DNA from: Mycobacterium sp. Marseille-P9652
GTDB taxonomy: Bacteria; Actinomycetota; Actinomycetes; Mycobacteriales; Mycobacteriaceae
Assembly: GCF_902652685.1 (NCBI RefSeq)
Contig: NZ_CACRUY010000002.1
Location: forward strand, 186,001 to 250,000
Length of the DNA: 64,000 bases
Reading direction: 5' to 3'
Under the pieces are notes generated by a model that saw nothing but the letters and a program-made list of their open reading frames with translations, was not told the origin of the DNA and made no database searches. Below, in pieces: positions 27,385-36,203 of the stretch (the stretch's first letter is position 1; every line of letters starts with the position of its first letter). The translations under genes and the position numbers were made by a program.

Positions 27385-28733
27385 CGGTAGGCCAGCTCCT
27401 CCACATGGATCCGGGCATGCGTTACACCTTCGTGGTGCAGCTGCTGGCGCAGGGCTTCCATCATTGCCACCGGCCCGCACAGCAAGAACTCCCGCCCCTG
27501 CAAGGAGCCGATGCGGGCGGCGATCTGCTTGGCCGTCAGCAAGCCTTCACGGTCCTCTTCGACGGCATGCACCCGCAGTCCGGGGGTCGTTGCCGCCCGG
27601 GCGAGCAACTCGTCCAGGAAGGGGGCTTGCCCCTGGGTGGGGTAGCAGTAGAACAGGTCGACGTCATAGCCGCCACCGCGCAGCGAGGCGGCCATGGACA
27701 GAAACGGCGCGACGCCGATACCGCCGGCGATCCAAACTTGCCGATGTCCGCGCACGAATCGGTGCGAGAAGCGTCCGTAGGCGCCTTCGACCACGGCCCG
27801 GGCGCCAAGCCGAACCTCGCCCCCGATCTGGTGCGTGTAGTCGCCGACGTCCTTGATCACGAACCGGAGCTGCGGCGCCGTCGGGGCCGAGGCGATCGAA
27901 AACGGGTGGGGCTCGCCGCCGATCGGTTGGTGCGTGAATCGCAGGTAGCCAAACTGGCCCGGAACAAACGGCATCGGCCGTCGGACGGGGCGCAGCAGCA
28001 CCTCGGTGATGTTGCCGGTCAGCATGGTGATCTGGCTGACTTCGAAGGTGTAGTGCCGGGCCAGCCAACGCCCGAGCAGGGAGTGCACAACCAGCGCGGC
28101 CAGTCCCACGCCGATGACCAGCTGCATGAAGCGGCACAGCGCCGGGTTGGTGGACACATCCCCGCCGACGTAGAGCGCGTGGTAGGCCGCGGGCAGAAAG
28201 GCCAGCCCGAGCAGCCGTTGCAGCCAGATCAGCACCTGATGGCGCACTCGGACGTACAGGGTGATCACGATCGCCACCGTCAGGAGGGTCAGCGCGACCT
28301 GCCCGGCGATCAGCGTCGCGGGGACGTTGAAGGGCGACCACAGTCGGGCGGCCCGCTTCCACGAGAACTGGGCATAGCCCCACGCCAGCAGCGTGGGATG
28401 GAGCGCAACAAGCGCGAACGCAAGGCTGCCGATGCGGTGGTGCAGGCGGTAGGCCCGGTCTAGGCCTCCGGCGGCCGATTCGATCAGGCGCAGGCGGGCG
28501 GATAAGACGATCGCGGCTGCGAGCAGTACCGTGCCGGCGAGTCCGGCCAGCGAGCCCAGCGCGCTGAGCGCGGTCGGTAGGTCGACCACGCGGCTGCTGA
28601 GCGGCTGTGCGCGTAGCCAGAGCAGCACGAGCAAACCGAGCAAGGCTGCCAGGCACAGCGGTATCGCCCAGCGCCACCGATCACCGCCGCCCAGGCTCCG
28701 CTCTTGGGCCGGGGTCTCATCGCTCGTCTGCAT
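27381..28733 (-). CDS. Ferric-reductase/NADPH-oxidase-like transmembrane flavoprotein
   Basis: A ~450-residue protein. The N-terminal half has about six transmembrane helices with paired histidines for haem (HHRIGSLAFALVALHP and later HQVLIWLQ...AAYHALY), as in ferric reductase-like domains. The C-terminal half is a ferredoxin-reductase fold: FAD motif HPFSIASAP, nucleotide-binding GGIGVAPFLSMAASL and LLCGPVAMMEALRQQL. It would pass electrons from NAD(P)H through FAD and membrane haems, probably to the coupled cytochrome b5 protein. The start is uncertain: ATG 28733 is reported, with ATG 28796 also possible. Confidence 0.85.
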   Translation of the reverse strand: MQTSDETPAQERSLGGGDRWRWAIPLCLAALLGLLVLLWLRAQPLSSRVVDLPTALSALGSLAGLAGTVLLAAAIVLSARLRLIESAAGGLDRAYRLHHRIGSLAFALVALHPTLLAWGYAQFSWKRAARLWSPFNVPATLIAGQVALTLLTVAIVITLYVRVRHQVLIWLQRLLGLAFLPAAYHALYVGGDVSTNPALCRFMQLVIGVGLAALVVHSLLGRWLARHYTFEVSQITMLTGNITEVLLRPVRRPMPFVPGQFGYLRFTHQPIGGEPHPFSIASAPTAPQLRFVIKDVGDYTHQIGGEVRLGARAVVEGAYGRFSHRFVRGHRQVWIAGGIGVAPFLSMAASLRGGGYDVDLFYCYPTQGQAPFLDELLARAATTPGLRVHAVEEDREGLLTAKQIAARIGSLQGREFLLCGPVAMMEALRQQLHHEGVTHARIHVEELAYR

Positions 28734-29031
28734 CACTCGTACCGTCACGCTTGATCGGGAGCCGAGGCCGGGATGGCCCGTTTTTTCAGTCAGCATCTTT
28801 CCGCAGCAGACCTGTTGACACGCTTCAATTACGAAAACTAGAGGGATGCCGGAACGGCGGTCTACCCAGGCGGGGCGATACGGCCCCAAACGCCCTTTAG
28901 CCCCGGGGTGGCCTGCGGGTCGATTGACATGTGCGCGCCGGCGGTGACAAGCCGACGCTGGCGGTGGCCGACAGCTCGACTCCCTCATCCTGGAGTGTCA
29001 CGGATCAGCCGAAGTCACACATGCGGTCAGT
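28734..29031. other. Intergenic stretch between flavoprotein operon and tRNA-Arg
   Basis: About 300 bp with no supported gene. The reverse strand contains TAGTTT near 28826-28831, a possible -10 element for the flavoprotein operon, and an alternative upstream start for that gene at 28796. No repeat of the tRNA 3' end was seen. Confidence 0.4.
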
Positions 29032-29104
29032 GCCCCCGGCACGACTCGAACGTGCGACCTAGGGATTAGAAGGCCCTTGCTCTATCCACCTGAGCTACGG
29101 AGGC
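29032..29104 (-). tRNA. tRNA-Arg (anticodon UCU)
   Basis: A 73-nt cloverleaf: acceptor stem GCCUCCG/CGGGGGC, D arm GCUC...GAGC, anticodon loop CUUCUAA giving UCU, T arm GCACG-UUCGAGU-CGUGC, discriminator A, no encoded CCA. The last anticodon-stem pair (31-39) appears mismatched (C-U). It stands at the junction between the accessory block and lipQ. Confidence 0.93.
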
Positions 29105-29293
29105 AATGCGCTGGTCAGTCTATCCAACGCCGTCTCGTGCTCAGGGTCGACGGACACGACACGCGCGAAAAGTGTTCCCCCGCCGCAATTATCGGCTATG
29201 GTGTGAGCCTCGACACACGTACAAGAACACCGGCTGTACGTTAGCCGTTAACCGCAACGAAGCGTGTGCCTGACGTCGAGGGGTGGCGTACCT

Positions 29294-30541
29294 ATGAGCG
29301 TGGCCATTGACCTGACTTCGCGCTGCTCGCGAGCGGGTACCGAGGCACAGCGCTTGCTCTCGGATGCGAGAGCTACCTACCGGGCCGGCGCGCTGCTGCT
29401 GCGCGGCTCGCCGTTCGCCGCCGGCTGGGTGGCCGGCTGGCTGCTCACCGAGTTCCCCCCGCACGTCATCACGGGACACGCGCTGGCGCGGGTGTCGCAC
29501 CCGTCCATCGGGCGGATCGCCTCGACCTGGGCCGCCCAGCGGGCGGACCGCGCGCTCACCGCCGCCCTCGAGGAGTCGCTCGGGCCGGAGTTCCGGGAGC
29601 AGGTGCGCCACCCGGCCTGCGCCCCGTCCGGTTGCGCCCCGCGCAGCGGGCTGCTCAACCGGCCCGGGCCGCGGCGCCGCTACGCGGCGCAGACGTCGGA
29701 CATCTCCTACGGCCCCGGCGGGCGTGAGCACCTGCTCGACATCTGGCGGCGCCACGATCTCGCCCCGGGCCGGCGCGCGCCCGTGCTGATCCAGGTTCCC
29801 GGCGGCGCGTGGGCCGTCAACGACAAACGGCCCCAAGGCTACACGCTGATGAGCCGGATGGTCGAGCTCGGCTGGATCTGCGTCTCGATCAACTACAGCA
29901 AGAGCCCGAAATGCGCGTTCCCCGCCCATCTCATCGACGTCAAGCGGGCCATCGCATGGGTCCGCGAGAACATCGCCGACTACGGCGGCGACCCGGACTT
30001 CATCGCGATCACCGGCGGGTCCGCGGGCGGGCACCTGGCCGCGCTGGCCGCGCTCACCCCGAACGACCCGCAGTTCCAGCCGGGATTCGAGCGGTCCGAC
30101 ACGACGGTGCAGGCCGCCGTGCCCTACTACGGCGTCTACGACTTCACCGACTTCGACAACATGCACGAGCTGATGCTGCCGTTCCTCGAGCACTTCGTGC
30201 TGAAGGCCCGCTACGCCCGCCACCCCGAGCGGTTCCGGGCCGCGTCGCCCATCACCTACGTCCACCGCGATGCCCCGCCGTTTTTCGTCCTGCACGGTGA
30301 CAAGGACGAATTGGTGCCCAGCGGCCAGGGCCGGGCCTTCTGCGTGGCGCTGAGCGCGGCCGGCGCCGCCACGGTCGGGTACGCCGAGTTGGCCAACGCT
30401 CACCACGCTTTCGACATCACGCCGACGGTCCGTTCCCGCCTGGCCGCCGATGCCGTCTCCGACTTCCTGGGGGTCGTCTACGGGCGCCGCACTTACTCGT
30501 TGATGGACGCGCTGCCGATGCCGGCGACCTCGGCCAGCTGA
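29294..30541 (+). CDS. lipQ: LipQ-type carboxylesterase (hormone-sensitive-lipase/alpha-beta hydrolase family)
   Basis: A 415-residue hydrolase. An N-terminal ~120-residue mycobacterial extension precedes the hydrolase core. The oxyanion motif is VPGGAW rather than the usual HGGG, and the nucleophile is Ser243 in GGSAGG; a downstream HGDKDELVP supplies the acid and ANAHHAFD the histidine. The ATG at 29294 follows GAGGGGTGG. Length and position agree with H37Rv LipQ (Rv2485c, 421 residues). The physiological ester is unknown. Confidence 0.88.
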   Translation: MSVAIDLTSRCSRAGTEAQRLLSDARATYRAGALLLRGSPFAAGWVAGWLLTEFPPHVITGHALARVSHPSIGRIASTWAAQRADRALTAALEESLGPEFREQVRHPACAPSGCAPRSGLLNRPGPRRRYAAQTSDISYGPGGREHLLDIWRRHDLAPGRRAPVLIQVPGGAWAVNDKRPQGYTLMSRMVELGWICVSINYSKSPKCAFPAHLIDVKRAIAWVRENIADYGGDPDFIAITGGSAGGHLAALAALTPNDPQFQPGFERSDTTVQAAVPYYGVYDFTDFDNMHELMLPFLEHFVLKARYARHPERFRAASPITYVHRDAPPFFVLHGDKDELVPSGQGRAFCVALSAAGAATVGYAELANAHHAFDITPTVRSRLAADAVSDFLGVVYGRRTYSLMDALPMPATSAS

Positions 30542-30636
30542 GCCGGGGGTCCCCAGCCGACCACTGCTTTCACCGACGCGGCATCCCGACTAGCGTTGTG
30601 GAGGCGACTGGATTGGGCGGCCCGGAGGCAGGAGGC

Positions 30637-30681
30637 GTGAGCGACGGTGACAAGGTTGGCGCGTCGAAACGACCACCATGA
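30637..30681 (+). CDS. Possible 14-residue leader peptide coupled to the acyltransferase gene
   Basis: A GTG codon 8 nt after GGAGG opens a 14-codon frame ([14 protein letters not shown]) whose TGA overlaps the ATG of the next gene as ATGA. The main gene has no good ribosome site of its own, so initiation by translational coupling from this small frame is plausible. Chance occurrence cannot be excluded. Confidence 0.35.
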   Translation: MSDGDKVGASKRPP

Positions 30682-32141
30682 CTGAGGACGCCATCACGTT
30701 GTCCGACGAACTCGGACCCGTCGACTACCTGATGCACCGCGGCGAGGCGAACCCGCGCACTCGCTCGGGGATCATGGCGCTCGAGGTGCTCGACACCACG
30801 CCGGACTGGGACCGCTTCCGGGCCCGGTTCGAGAACGCCAGCCGCAAGGTGCTGCGGCTGCGGCAGAAGGTCGTCGTTCCGACGCTGCCCACGGCGTCGC
30901 CCCGCTGGGTGGTCGACCCCGACTTCAACCTGGACTTCCACGTGCGCCGCGTGCGCGTCGCCGAACCCGGCACCTTGCGCGAGGTGTTCGACCTCGCCGA
31001 GGTGATCCTGCAGTCGCCGATGGACATCTCCCGGCCGCTGTGGACGGCCACTCTCGTCGAAGGTCTTGCCGACGGCAAGGCCGCCACGCTGCTCCACGTC
31101 AGCCATGCGGTGACCGACGGCGTCGGCGGTGTCGAGATGTTCGCCGAGATCTACGACTTGGAGCGCGATCCGCCCGCCAAACCGGCGCCGCCCCTGCCGA
31201 TCCCGCAGGACCTGACGCCCAACGACCTGATGCGGCAGGGCATCAACCGCCTTCCCATCGCCGTCGTCAACACCGCCGCCGGCGCGTTGGCGGGAGCGGT
31301 GTCCGTGGCCGGGCGCGCTGTCCTCGAACCGGCGTCGACGGTGTCGGGGATCGTCGGCTACGCCATGTCGGGGATGCGGGTCATGAACCGGGCGGCCGAG
31401 CCGTCCCCGCTGCTGCGCCGGCGCAGCCTCGCGACCCGGACCGAGGCGATCGACATCAAGCTTTCCGACCTGCACAAGGCCGCGAAAGCCGGCGGCGGAT
31501 CGATCAACGACGCCTACCTCGCGGGCCTGTGCGGTGCGCTGCGCCGCTACCACGACGCGCTGGGCGTGCCGATCAGCACGCTGCCGATGGCCGTCCCGGT
31601 CAACCTGCGCGCCGACGCCGACACGGCCGGCGGCAACAGGTTCACCGGCGTCAACCTGGCGGCGCCGATCGGCACGAACGACCCGGTCTCCCGGATGAAG
31701 AAGATCCGGGCCCAGATGACGCAGCGCCGCGACGAGCCGGCGATGAACATCATCGGATCGATCGCACCGGTGCTCAGCGTGTTGCCGACCGCGATCCTGG
31801 AAGGGATCACCGGGTCGGTGATCGGTTCGGACGTGCAGGCCAGCAACGTCCCCGTCTACCCGGGCGACACGTACATCGCCGGCGCCAAAGTGCTGCGGCA
31901 GTACGGCATCGGCCCGCTGCCGGGGGTGGCGATGATGGTGGTGCTGATCTCCCGCGGCGGCTGGTGCACCATCACGGTTCGCTACGACCGGGCGTCGGTG
32001 CGCAACGAACCGCTGTTCGCCCAGTGCCTGCTGGACGGCTTCAACGAAATCCTGGCGCTCGCCGGCGACCCGCCGCCCCGCGCGGTGCCCGCGTCGTTCG
32101 CCGAACCGGCCCCCTCTGCACGGTCGGCGGCAAGCTCATGA
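30678..32141 (+). CDS. WS/DGAT-type O-acyltransferase, Rv2484c-like
   Basis: A 487-residue member of the wax ester synthase/diacylglycerol acyltransferase family. The catalytic HxxxDG motif is HAVTDG (His143-Gly148), and the conserved C-terminal [15 protein letters not shown] block is present. Family members transfer acyl-CoA chains to diacylglycerol or fatty alcohols. It starts a coupled operon with HAD-PlsC and PlsB2, and so probably acts in acylglycerol or phospholipid formation. Stop overlaps the next start (ATGA). Confidence 0.92.
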   Translation: MTEDAITLSDELGPVDYLMHRGEANPRTRSGIMALEVLDTTPDWDRFRARFENASRKVLRLRQKVVVPTLPTASPRWVVDPDFNLDFHVRRVRVAEPGTLREVFDLAEVILQSPMDISRPLWTATLVEGLADGKAATLLHVSHAVTDGVGGVEMFAEIYDLERDPPAKPAPPLPIPQDLTPNDLMRQGINRLPIAVVNTAAGALAGAVSVAGRAVLEPASTVSGIVGYAMSGMRVMNRAAEPSPLLRRRSLATRTEAIDIKLSDLHKAAKAGGGSINDAYLAGLCGALRRYHDALGVPISTLPMAVPVNLRADADTAGGNRFTGVNLAAPIGTNDPVSRMKKIRAQMTQRRDEPAMNIIGSIAPVLSVLPTAILEGITGSVIGSDVQASNVPVYPGDTYIAGAKVLRQYGIGPLPGVAMMVVLISRGGWCTITVRYDRASVRNEPLFAQCLLDGFNEILALAGDPPPRAVPASFAEPAPSARSAASS

Positions 32142-33814
32142 CCGCCTCCGGCGAACCGCAGCCCACCGACATGCGGCTGCCGGGCTCGGTCGCCGAGATC
32201 ATGGCCAGCCCGCCGGGACCCAAGATCGGCGCGTTCTTCGACCTCGACGGGACGCTGGTGGCCGGCTTCACCGCCGTCATCCTCACCCAGGAGCGCCTGC
32301 GGCGCCGCGACATGGGCGTCGGCGAGCTGCTCAGCATGATCCAGGCCGGCCTCAGCCACACCCTGGGGCGCATCGAGTTCGAGGACCTGATCGGCAAGGC
32401 CGCCGCGGCGCTGGCCGGGCGGTTGATCGACGACCTGGAGGAGATCGGGGAGCGGCTGTTCGTGCAGCGCATCGAGTCGCGCATCTATCCGGAGATGCGC
32501 GAGCTGGTGCGCGCCCACGTCGCGCGGGGCCACACCGTCGTGCTCAGCTCGTCGGCGCTGACGATCCAGGTCAACCCGGTGGCGCGCTTCCTCGGCATCT
32601 CCAACATGCTCACCAACAAGTTCGAGACCACCGAGGACGGCCTGCTGACCGGCGGCGTGGAGAAGCCGATCCTGTGGGGGCCCGGGAAAGCGGCTGCGGT
32701 GCAACGGTTTGCGGCCGAGCACGACATCGACCTCAAGGACAGCTACTTCTACGCCGACGGCGACGAGGACGTCGCCCTGATGTACCTGGTCGGGAACCCG
32801 CGCCCGACGAACCCCGAGGGCAAGATGGCCGCCGTAGCCAAGCGCCGCGGCTGGCCGATCCTGCGGTTCAACAGCCGCGGCCCGGTCGGCCTGCGCCGGC
32901 AGATCCGGACAGTGGCCGGCCTGGGCTCGATGTTCCCGGTCGCGGCCGGCGCGCTGGGCATCGGCGTGCTGACGCGCAGCCGGCGGCGCGGCGTCAACTT
33001 CTTCACCTCGACGTTCTCCCAGCTGTCGCTGGCGATCACCGGCGTGCAGCTGAACGTCATCGGCGAGGAGAACCTGACGGCGCAGCGCCCGGCGGTGTTC
33101 ATCTTCAACCACCGCAACCAGGTCGACCCGATCATCACCGGCGCCCTGGTGCGCGACAACTGGACCGCCGTCGGCAAGAAGGAACTCGCCAAGGACCCGA
33201 TCATGGGGACCATCGGCAGGGCGATGGACGCCGCGTTCATCGACCGCGACGACCCGGCCTCCGCCGTGGAGTCGCTGCACCAGGTGGAGGAGCTCGCCCG
33301 CAAGGGGCTTTCCATCGTGATCGCCCCCGAGGGCACCCGGGTGGACACCACCGAGGTCGGGCCGTTCAAGAAGGGCGCGTTCCGGATCGCGATGGCCGTG
33401 GGCATCCCCATCGTGCCGATCGTCATCCGCAACGCGGAGATCGTCGCCGCCCGCAACTCCAGCACGATCAACCCGGGCACCGTCGACGTCGCCGTGTTCC
33501 CGCCCATCTCGGTGCGGGACTGGACGCTGGACACGCTGTCGGACCGCATCGCCGAGATCCGCCAGCTCTACCTGGACACGCTGGCCAACTGGCCGGTCGA
33601 CGAGCTGCCCGAGGTGGACCTGTACGCCGAGAAGAAGGCGGCGGGCAGCGCCAAGGCGGCCGCGCGGAAGGCGCCGGCCAAGGCCGCCGCCAAGAAGGCC
33701 CCCGCCAAGAAGACGGCGGCCAAGAAGGCGCCCGCCAAGAAGACGGCGGCCAAGAAGGCGCCGGCCAAGCCGAAGCCGGACACCGACGGGGCCGGCCCCC
33801 AAGGGCGGCCGTGA
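32138..33814 (+). CDS. plsC: HAD phosphatase-PlsC (1-acylglycerol-3-phosphate acyltransferase) fusion, Rv2483c-like
   Basis: A 558-residue bifunctional protein. An N-terminal HAD-IB domain carries FDLDGTL (nucleophile Asp35, Asp37) and [15 protein letters not shown]-terminal PlsC domain carries HRNQVD (His325 to Asp330) and PEGTR. The last ~55 residues are a Lys/Ala/Pro-rich tail built from AAKKAPAKK repeats, resembling HupB or histone H1 tails. It probably acylates lysophosphatidate, and the HAD domain may dephosphorylate a lipid or serine phosphate. Coupled by ATGA and GTGA to both neighbours. Confidence 0.93.
   Translation: MTASGEPQPTDMRLPGSVAEIMASPPGPKIGAFFDLDGTLVAGFTAVILTQERLRRRDMGVGELLSMIQAGLSHTLGRIEFEDLIGKAAAALAGRLIDDLEEIGERLFVQRIESRIYPEMRELVRAHVARGHTVVLSSSALTIQVNPVARFLGISNMLTNKFETTEDGLLTGGVEKPILWGPGKAAAVQRFAAEHDIDLKDSYFYADGDEDVALMYLVGNPRPTNPEGKMAAVAKRRGWPILRFNSRGPVGLRRQIRTVAGLGSMFPVAAGALGIGVLTRSRRRGVNFFTSTFSQLSLAITGVQLNVIGEENLTAQRPAVFIFNHRNQVDPIITGALVRDNWTAVGKKELAKDPIMGTIGRAMDAAFIDRDDPASAVESLHQVEELARKGLSIVIAPEGTRVDTTEVGPFKKGAFRIAMAVGIPIVPIVIRNAEIVAARNSSTINPGTVDVAVFPPISVRDWTLDTLSDRIAEIRQLYLDTLANWPVDELPEVDLYAEKKAAGSAKAAARKAPAKAAAKKAPAKKTAAKKAPAKKTAAKKAPAKPKPDTDGAGPQGRP
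33691..33770 (+). repeat. 30-bp tandem repeat encoding the PlsC Lys/Ala tail
   Basis: Two almost identical 30-bp units (33691-33720 and 33721-33750, differing at one base) plus a partial third. They encode [10 protein letters not shown]. The unit keeps the reading frame, so copy number can vary without frameshift. Confidence 0.85.
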
Positions 33815-36174
33815 CGCTCGCCGCGGACGCCAGCGCAGTCCTCACCGCGCAGGACTCGCTGGTGCTGGCGTCGATGACCTCGCCGGTCGAAAGGGAGCTC
33901 GTCCTGGCGTGGCTGGACCGGCAGCGCGTCGCCCACCCGGACGCGACGTTCGAGGTGCTCGAGCTCCCGCCGCCCGACGCGCCGCCGGAGGCGCTGACCG
34001 CCCTCGCGGCGCGGCTGGTGTGCGACGCCGAACACGGGGAGGACCGCTCGATCGTCCCCGTCCGGGTGTTCTGGCTGCCGGCCCCGGACCGCGGCCGGGT
34101 CGCCAAGGTCGCCGGCCTGCTGCCCGGCCGCGATCCCTACAACCCCAACGAGCGGCAGCAGCGGCAGATCGTGCGCAGCGCCCCCGAGCGCGCCCGCGTG
34201 GTCGCCGGGGAGCCGGCCAAGGTGTCCGAACTGCGCCAGCAGTGGCGCGACCTTACCGTCGGCCAGGACAAGAGCGACTTCGCGCAGTTCGTCATCCGGC
34301 GCGCCATCCTCGCGATGGAGCGGGTGGAGTACCGCATCCTCGGGCCGCAGTACAAGTCGCCGCGGCTGGTCAAGCCGGAGATCCTGGCGTCCGCGCGGTT
34401 TCGGGCCGGCCTGAGGAAGATCCCCGGCGCCACGGTCGAGGAAGCCGGCAAGATGCTCGACGAGCTCTCCACCGGCTGGAGCCGCGTGTCCGTCGACCTG
34501 GTCGGCGTGCTCGGCCGGGCGCTCAGCCGCGGCTTCGACCCGGAGATCGACTACGACGAGTACCAGGTCGCGGCGTTGCGGGCCGCCCTCGAATCCCACC
34601 CGGCCGTGCTGCTGTTCTCGCACCGCTCCTACATCGACGGCGCGGTGGTGCCGGTCGCGATGCAGGAGAACCGCCTGCCCCCCGTGCACGTCTTCGCCGG
34701 CATCAACCTGTCGTTCGGTGTGATGGGACCGCTGCTGCGCCGTGCCGGCACCATCTTCATCCGCCGCAACATCGGCGACAACGCGCTCTACAAGTACGTG
34801 CTGCGCGAATACGTCGGCTACATCGTCGAGAAGCGGTTCAACCTCAGCTGGTCCATCGAGGGGACGCGGTCGCGCACCGGAAAGATGCTGCCGCCCAAGC
34901 TCGGTCTGCTGGCCTACGTGGCGGACGCCTACCTGGACGCGCGCAGCGAGGACATCCTGCTGCAGCCGGTGTCGATCAGCTTCGACCAGCTGCACGAGAC
35001 CGCCGAGTACGCCGCCTACGCCCGCGGCGGCGAGAAGACGCCCGAGGGCCTGGGTTGGCTGTACAACTTCATCAGGGCGCAGGGGGAGCGCAACTACGGC
35101 AAGATCTACGTCCGCTTCCCCGAGGCCGTGTCGATGCGCCAGTACCTCGGCCCGCCGCACGGATCGCTCGCCCAGGACCCGGACGCGAAACGTCTTGCGC
35201 TGCAGAAGATGTCGTTCGAGGTCGCGTGGCGCATCCTGCAGTCGACGCCGGTGACGGCGACGGGTCTGGTGTGCGCGCTGTTGCTGACGACGCGGGGTGC
35301 GGCGCTGACGCTCGACCAGCTGCACCACACCCTGCAGGACTCGCTGGACTACCTCGAGCGCAAGCAGATCCCGATGTCGACGAGCGCGCTGCGGCTGCGC
35401 ACGCGCGACGGCGTGCGCGCCGCGGTCGACGCGCTGTCCAACGGCCACCCGATCACCCGGGTGGACGGCGGCCGCGAACCGGTGTGGCTCATCGCCCCGG
35501 AGGAGCAGCACGCGGCGGCCTTCTACCGCAATTCGGTGATCCACGCGTTCCTGGAGACCTCGATCGTCGAACTGGCGCTCGCGCACGCCCGGGACGCCGA
35601 GGGCGACCGCATGGAGGCGTTCTGGGCCCAGGCCATGCGCCTGCGCGACCTGCTCAAGTTCGACTTCTACTTCGCCGACTCGGCCTCGTTCCGCGAGAAC
35701 ATCGCCGAGGAGATGGCGTGGCACGACGACTGGGAAACCCACGTGGCCGCCGGTGGCGCCGAGATCGACGAGTTGCTGTTCGCCAAGCGCCCGCTGATGT
35801 CCGACGCCATGCTGCGCGTGTTCTTCGAGGCGTACGAGATCGTCGCCGACGTGCTGCGCGACGCCCCGCCGGACGTCGGCCAGAAGGAGCTGACGAAGTC
35901 GGCGCTCGGGGTCGGCCGCCAGTACGTGGCGCAGACCCGGGTCCGCAGCAGCGAGTCGGTCTCCACGCTGCTGTTCGCCACCGCCTACCAGGTGGTCGCC
36001 GACCAGGACCTGATCGCGCCCGCCGACGACCTCGCCGAACGGCGGGACGCCTTCAAGCGGGAGCTGCGGGACGTCCTTCGCGACTGCGACTACATCGGCC
36101 GGATCGCCCGCAAGCAGTTCGTCAGCCGCGACATGCAGGCACGTCAGCGCCGCCTCGACGGCCAGGCGCGGTAG
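33811..36174 (+). CDS. plsB2: Glycerol-3-phosphate 1-O-acyltransferase PlsB
   Basis: A 787-residue membrane-associated acyltransferase, matching M. tuberculosis PlsB2 (789). The HX4D motif is HRSYID (His271 to Asp276); the glycerol-phosphate-binding blocks GTIFIRRN and [11 protein letters not shown] follow. It catalyses the first acylation of glycerol-3-phosphate. With the adjoining PlsC it covers both acylation steps to phosphatidate. The GTG start overlaps the plsC stop. Confidence 0.95.
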   Translation: MTLAADASAVLTAQDSLVLASMTSPVERELVLAWLDRQRVAHPDATFEVLELPPPDAPPEALTALAARLVCDAEHGEDRSIVPVRVFWLPAPDRGRVAKVAGLLPGRDPYNPNERQQRQIVRSAPERARVVAGEPAKVSELRQQWRDLTVGQDKSDFAQFVIRRAILAMERVEYRILGPQYKSPRLVKPEILASARFRAGLRKIPGATVEEAGKMLDELSTGWSRVSVDLVGVLGRALSRGFDPEIDYDEYQVAALRAALESHPAVLLFSHRSYIDGAVVPVAMQENRLPPVHVFAGINLSFGVMGPLLRRAGTIFIRRNIGDNALYKYVLREYVGYIVEKRFNLSWSIEGTRSRTGKMLPPKLGLLAYVADAYLDARSEDILLQPVSISFDQLHETAEYAAYARGGEKTPEGLGWLYNFIRAQGERNYGKIYVRFPEAVSMRQYLGPPHGSLAQDPDAKRLALQKMSFEVAWRILQSTPVTATGLVCALLLTTRGAALTLDQLHHTLQDSLDYLERKQIPMSTSALRLRTRDGVRAAVDALSNGHPITRVDGGREPVWLIAPEEQHAAAFYRNSVIHAFLETSIVELALAHARDAEGDRMEAFWAQAMRLRDLLKFDFYFADSASFRENIAEEMAWHDDWETHVAAGGAEIDELLFAKRPLMSDAMLRVFFEAYEIVADVLRDAPPDVGQKELTKSALGVGRQYVAQTRVRSSESVSTLLFATAYQVVADQDLIAPADDLAERRDAFKRELRDVLRDCDYIGRIARKQFVSRDMQARQRRLDGQAR

Positions 36175-36191
36175 CCGCCGGCCACCATCAA

Positions 36192-36197
36192 TACCCT
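36192..36197 (+). promoter_or_regulatory. TANNNT -10 element, leaderless copD-ctaG start
   Basis: TACCCT ends 6 nt before the ATG at 36204 and 18 nt after the plsB2 stop. No ribosome site is visible, suggesting separate, leaderless transcription. Confidence 0.45.
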
Positions 36198-36203
36198 GGG
36201 TAC

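Noticed and set aside
33691-33770. Short regular repeats considered as a CRISPR array
   Set aside because: Units are directly abutting, with no spacers, and lie in frame inside the plsC tail.
33568-35742. 724-codon minus-strand open frame over plsB2
   Set aside because: Antisense shadow of a well-conserved acyltransferase; no motif and no start context.
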